Positions 47,656 to 50,379 of a DNA stretch of 50,379 bases are shown in pieces. This DNA is from JACTMZ01 sp044359955 (GTDB lineage Bacteria > Verrucomicrobiota > Verrucomicrobiia > Chthoniobacterales > JACTMZ01). The stretch spans positions 1 through 50,379 of the forward strand of contig JBIKLF010000018.1 in NCBI GenBank assembly GCA_044359955.1, written 5' to 3'. How positions within the stretch are numbered: the stretch's first letter is position 1; each line of letters begins with the position of its first letter. Made by a program: the position numbers and the translations under genes. The notes under the pieces were generated by a model. The model made no database searches. It had not been told where the DNA came from and saw only the letters and a program-made list of their open reading frames with translations.

Positions 47656-49134
47656 ATGAAAACCCTCCTCAACCACATCAACGGCCAATGGGTCGCGGCC
47701 CGCAGCGGGGCCACGTGCGACATTCTCAATCCCGCGAACAATCAGGTCATCGCCAAGGCGACCGACAGCGGGGCGGCCGATGCGGAGGATGCCATCACTG
47801 CGGCGCGCGCGGCTTTCGATCAAGGTCCGTGGGGCAAGAGCACGGGACCCGAGCGTGCGGAAAGACTTTTTGCCCTGGCCGATTTGGTGGAAAAACACGC
47901 CGAGGAATTCGCCCGGCTCGACACGCAGAACAATGGCAAGCCGCTGCGCGAGGCGCGCTACGATGCGGCCGATGCCGCCGGTTGTTTCCGCTACTACGCC
48001 GGTCTGACCAGCAAGCCGCAGGGCCAGACCTACAGCGTGAGTGATCCGAACATGGTTTGCTTGACCGTGCGTGAACCGATCGGGGTCTGCGCCCAGATCA
48101 TTCCGTGGAATTACCCGCTACTCATGGCGGTCTGGAAACTCGCGCCGGGTCTCGCCGCCGGCAATGCGTGCATTCTCAAGCCGTCGGAAATGACCCCCGT
48201 CTCGGCGGTGAAGTTATTCGAACTGATCGAAGAAGCCGGCTTCCCGCCCGGGGCGGCCAACCTCATCCTTGGTCCTGGTGACCCGGTGGGCTCGACCCTC
48301 GCGGCGAGTGACCGGGTGGACAAAGTTGCCTTCACCGGCGGCGGCGTCACCGGACGCAAAATCATGTCGGCCGCCACCGGAAACCTCAAGAAAGTGACCC
48401 TCGAACTCGGCGGCAAGAGCCCGAACATCGTTTTTGCCGACGCCGATTTCGAGGCCGCGCTGGAATTTGCCATGTTCGGCATCTTTGCCGGTCAAGGCGA
48501 GGTCTGCAGTGCCGGCTCCCGCCTGATCCTTGAGCGCACGATGGCCGCCCGATTCCTTCCGCGTCTGGCCGAGGCCTGCGGCAAGATTGTCGTCGGCGAT
48601 GGCGCGGACCCCGAGACGGAGATGGGTCCGCTCGTCTCCCGGGCGCACATGGAGAAAGTGCTCGGCTACATCAAGTCCGGCCTGGACGAAGGGGCCAAGC
48701 TCCTGTGCGGCGGTCACCGCCTCGAGAAAGGCGCGCTGGCGGCGGGAAACTTTGTCGAACCAACCGTCTTTGTCGATGTGCCGCCGCAGGCCCGCATCAT
48801 GAAAGAAGAAATTTTCGGTCCGGTCCTCGTCGTGGAATTGTTCGACACCGAGGAGGAAGCCATCACCAAGGCCAATGACACAGTCTTCGGCCTGGCCGGT
48901 GCGGTTTTCACCTCCGATGGCGCCAAAGCGCACCGCGTGATCAAGCGTCTGCGCGCCGGCATCACCTGGATCAACACCTACCATCCAACCTTCAACGAGG
49001 CGCCGTGGGGTGGTTACAAGCAGAGCGGCATCGGTCGCGAACTCGGCACCTACGGCCTCGAGGCCTACACCGAGGTCAAACAGATCAACATCAACCTCGC
49101 GCCCGGTCGCATCGGCTGGTTCAAAAATATCTGA
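47656..49134 (+). CDS. NAD(P)-dependent aldehyde dehydrogenase (betaine aldehyde dehydrogenase-like)
   Basis: 492-residue ALDH-superfamily enzyme oxidising an aldehyde to an acid. Visible are FNG-type start HINGQWVAARSG, WNYPLLMAVWKLAPGLAAGN, FTGGGVTGRKI, the general base Glu in VTLELGGKSPNIV, and the catalytic Cys in GQGEVCSAGSRL. KEEIFGPVL and NTYHPTFNEAPWGGYKQSG close it. The pattern is closest to betaine/4-aminobutyraldehyde dehydrogenases. It is 4 bp before a PotA-like ABC ATPase gene, so a polyamine- or betaine-derived aldehyde is likely. It is not the CoA-acylating enzyme of the microcompartment. Confidence 0.92.
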   Translation: MKTLLNHINGQWVAARSGATCDILNPANNQVIAKATDSGAADAEDAITAARAAFDQGPWGKSTGPERAERLFALADLVEKHAEEFARLDTQNNGKPLREARYDAADAAGCFRYYAGLTSKPQGQTYSVSDPNMVCLTVREPIGVCAQIIPWNYPLLMAVWKLAPGLAAGNACILKPSEMTPVSAVKLFELIEEAGFPPGAANLILGPGDPVGSTLAASDRVDKVAFTGGGVTGRKIMSAATGNLKKVTLELGGKSPNIVFADADFEAALEFAMFGIFAGQGEVCSAGSRLILERTMAARFLPRLAEACGKIVVGDGADPETEMGPLVSRAHMEKVLGYIKSGLDEGAKLLCGGHRLEKGALAAGNFVEPTVFVDVPPQARIMKEEIFGPVLVVELFDTEEEAITKANDTVFGLAGAVFTSDGAKAHRVIKRLRAGITWINTYHPTFNEAPWGGYKQSGIGRELGTYGLEAYTEVKQININLAPGRIGWFKNI

Positions 49135-49138
49135 CCCC

Positions 49139-50239
49139 ATGAATCCGATGGTCGAAGTCCGCGATGTGACCAAAAGGTTCGATGATTTCGTCGCCCTCGA
49201 CCACGTCAGCCTCGACATCGCCGAAGGCGAATTCATGACTTTTCTCGGTCCGTCCGGCTGCGGCAAGACGACCTGCCTGCGCCTGATCAGCGGCTTCGAG
49301 CAACCGACCAGCGGGCAGATCCTCATTGCCGGGCAGGACGTCTCCTCGGACCCTCCTTACAAGCGGAACGTCAATCAGGTCTTCCAGAGCTACGCTCTTT
49401 TTCCCCACCTCACGGTGAGCGAGAATATCGCCTTCGGCCTGCGCATGAAAAAAATGCCGGCCGAGGCCATTCGCGAGAAGACCGAGTGGGCGGTGGGCAT
49501 GACCTCCCTGCAAGGCATGGAGGACCGCAAGCCGGCGCAGTTGTCCGGCGGACAGCGCCAGCGCGTGGCTCTGGCGCGGGCCATTGTTTGCGAGCCGAAG
49601 GTTCTTCTCCTCGACGAACCGCTCTCCGCCCTCGATGCCAAGCTGCGCACGCAAATGCGCACCGAGCTGAAAAACCTGCAGAAACGCCTCGGGATCACCT
49701 TTATCTTTGTCACCCACGACCAAGAGGAGGCCTTGAGTATGTCCGACCGCATCGCGGTGATGAACAAAGGCAAGGTCGAGCAAATCGGCACGGCCGCGGA
49801 AATCTACCACCACCCGCGCACCGAATTCGTGGCCAGCTTCATCGGCGAAACCAATATTGTCGAAGCCGAGGTGCTGGAGCGCAAAGACGGGCTCATTTAT
49901 TGCCGCCTCGAAGGTGGCTTGGAACTTTGGATCAAAGAGGGCGAAGGCGTCCGACCCGGCAGCAAGATGCTCGTCTCGGTGCGGCCCGAGAAGATCCGCC
50001 TCTTCCGCGACCGCCCCGCGGCGGGCGAGAATGTCTTTTCCAGCCGCGTAAGCAGCGAAGTGTTCAAAGGGGCGGTCGACGAAATGACCATCGTGACCGA
50101 GGGCGGCCTCGAACTCAGCGCCCTCCTGGCCAATGCGGGGGAAACCGGGCTCGATTTCCATGAAGGGGAACAGGTCTGGTGCCTGATCCACCCGAACGAC
50201 ATCAGTCTGTTGGTCAAAGAACAAACCGCCACCGCTTAA
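49139..50239 (+). CDS. potA: ABC transporter ATP-binding protein (PotA-like)
   Basis: ATPase subunit of an importer of the spermidine/putrescine (or related amine/iron) class, 366 residues. Walker A is FLGPSGCGKTTCLRL, the Q-loop region VNQVFQSYALFPHLTV, the signature LSGGQRQRVALARA, Walker B VLLLDEPLSALDAKL and the switch His in VTHDQEEAL. The C-terminal TOBE-type region (VRPEKIRLFRDRPAAGEN) fits PotA. I start at 49139 (MNPMVEVRDVTKRF). The permease and binding-protein genes are not in the window and may follow beyond it. The gene is 4 bp after the aldehyde dehydrogenase. Confidence 0.93.
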   Translation: MNPMVEVRDVTKRFDDFVALDHVSLDIAEGEFMTFLGPSGCGKTTCLRLISGFEQPTSGQILIAGQDVSSDPPYKRNVNQVFQSYALFPHLTVSENIAFGLRMKKMPAEAIREKTEWAVGMTSLQGMEDRKPAQLSGGQRQRVALARAIVCEPKVLLLDEPLSALDAKLRTQMRTELKNLQKRLGITFIFVTHDQEEALSMSDRIAVMNKGKVEQIGTAAEIYHHPRTEFVASFIGETNIVEAEVLERKDGLIYCRLEGGLELWIKEGEGVRPGSKMLVSVRPEKIRLFRDRPAAGENVFSSRVSSEVFKGAVDEMTIVTEGGLELSALLANAGETGLDFHEGEQVWCLIHPNDISLLVKEQTATA

Positions 50240-50379
50240 TCCTCCCGGTTCTCGGCAGGTAGGGCGGGGCCTTTGTCTCGCGAGTAACTCGAAGTGTTTT
50301 CAGGCAGCGACGGTCATAGACCGCCGCTACAAGTTTTTGTCGAGAAGATGTAGCGGCGCTCTATGAGCGTCGGTGCCTT
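50240..50379 (+). repeat. Terminal spacer with family D repeat copy 2
   Basis: From about 50278 to the window end the sequence is the reverse complement of the 18229-18368 element. It contains CGAGTAACTCGAAGTG, AGCGACGGTCATAGACC, the stem CGCCGCTACA/TGTAGCGGCG and ends GAGCGTCGGTGCCTT. It may continue outside the window. The 40 bases before it show nothing. Confidence 0.75.

Overview
The window is high-GC bacterial DNA, most probably from a member of the Verrucomicrobiota or a relative in the PVC group. The main reason is a Planctomycete/Verrucomicrobium-type (PVM) bacterial microcompartment (BMC) locus at the left end. It has several CcmL/EutN-type pentamers, several BMC-H hexamers, a class II aldolase, a CoA-acylating aldehyde dehydrogenase, PduL, acetate kinase and no BMC-T gene. 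The lineage call is inference, because there is no rRNA in the window.

Region 1 (74-8741, minus strand) reads, in transcription order: a small HTH protein with an RNA-polymerase-alpha-CTD-like tail, L-rhamnose isomerase, PduL, two BMC-H, acetate kinase, a third BMC-H, a four-helix-bundle protein, a BMC-P, the aldehyde dehydrogenase, two more BMC-P and the aldolase. Region 2 (8894-13977, plus strand) diverges from it: a DeoR-type regulator, rhamnulokinase and LutABC-type lactate oxidation. The implied route is rhamnose (or fucose) to ketose-1-phosphate, then DHAP plus lactaldehyde. Inside the shell, lactaldehyde goes to lactyl-CoA and lactyl-phosphate. Lactate follows, and LutABC takes it to pyruvate.

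Region 3 (about 14-26 kb) is patchwork DNA. It holds the L-fucose genes (fucP, fucU, fucI, an AraC-type regulator) and the rhamnose mutarotase. Scattered among them are an AAA/DUF4143 ATPase, a Fic protein, a Phd/PIN toxin-antitoxin pair, two identically truncated REP-associated transposase (RAYT) remnants, and at least four families of dispersed palindromic or structured repeats. Some of these repeats also lie inside the BMC and lut operons, and one appears to encode the N-terminus of endonuclease III.

Region 4 (25.5-50.4 kb) is mostly housekeeping and envelope functions: nth, a large TPR lipoprotein-like or periplasmic protein, an RND transporter, a phosphohexomutase, an HtrA protease operon ending in a receiver-pseudokinase-TM-FGE protein, a DksA-like protein followed by ribosomal proteins L33 and S18, an AsmA-like protein, a P1B ATPase, an FAH-family hydrolase, a heptose nucleotidyltransferase, an aldehyde dehydrogenase and a PotA-like ABC ATPase.

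The strongest candidates for undescribed biology are: the HTH-alphaCTD fusion heading the BMC operon; the four-helix-bundle gene sitting as an inverted-repeat-flanked cassette in the shell operon; the receiver-pseudokinase-FGE membrane protein; and the repeat biology of the 14-26 kb patchwork (48-bp flanking duplication, RAYT stubs, hairpins with mutually complementary loops).
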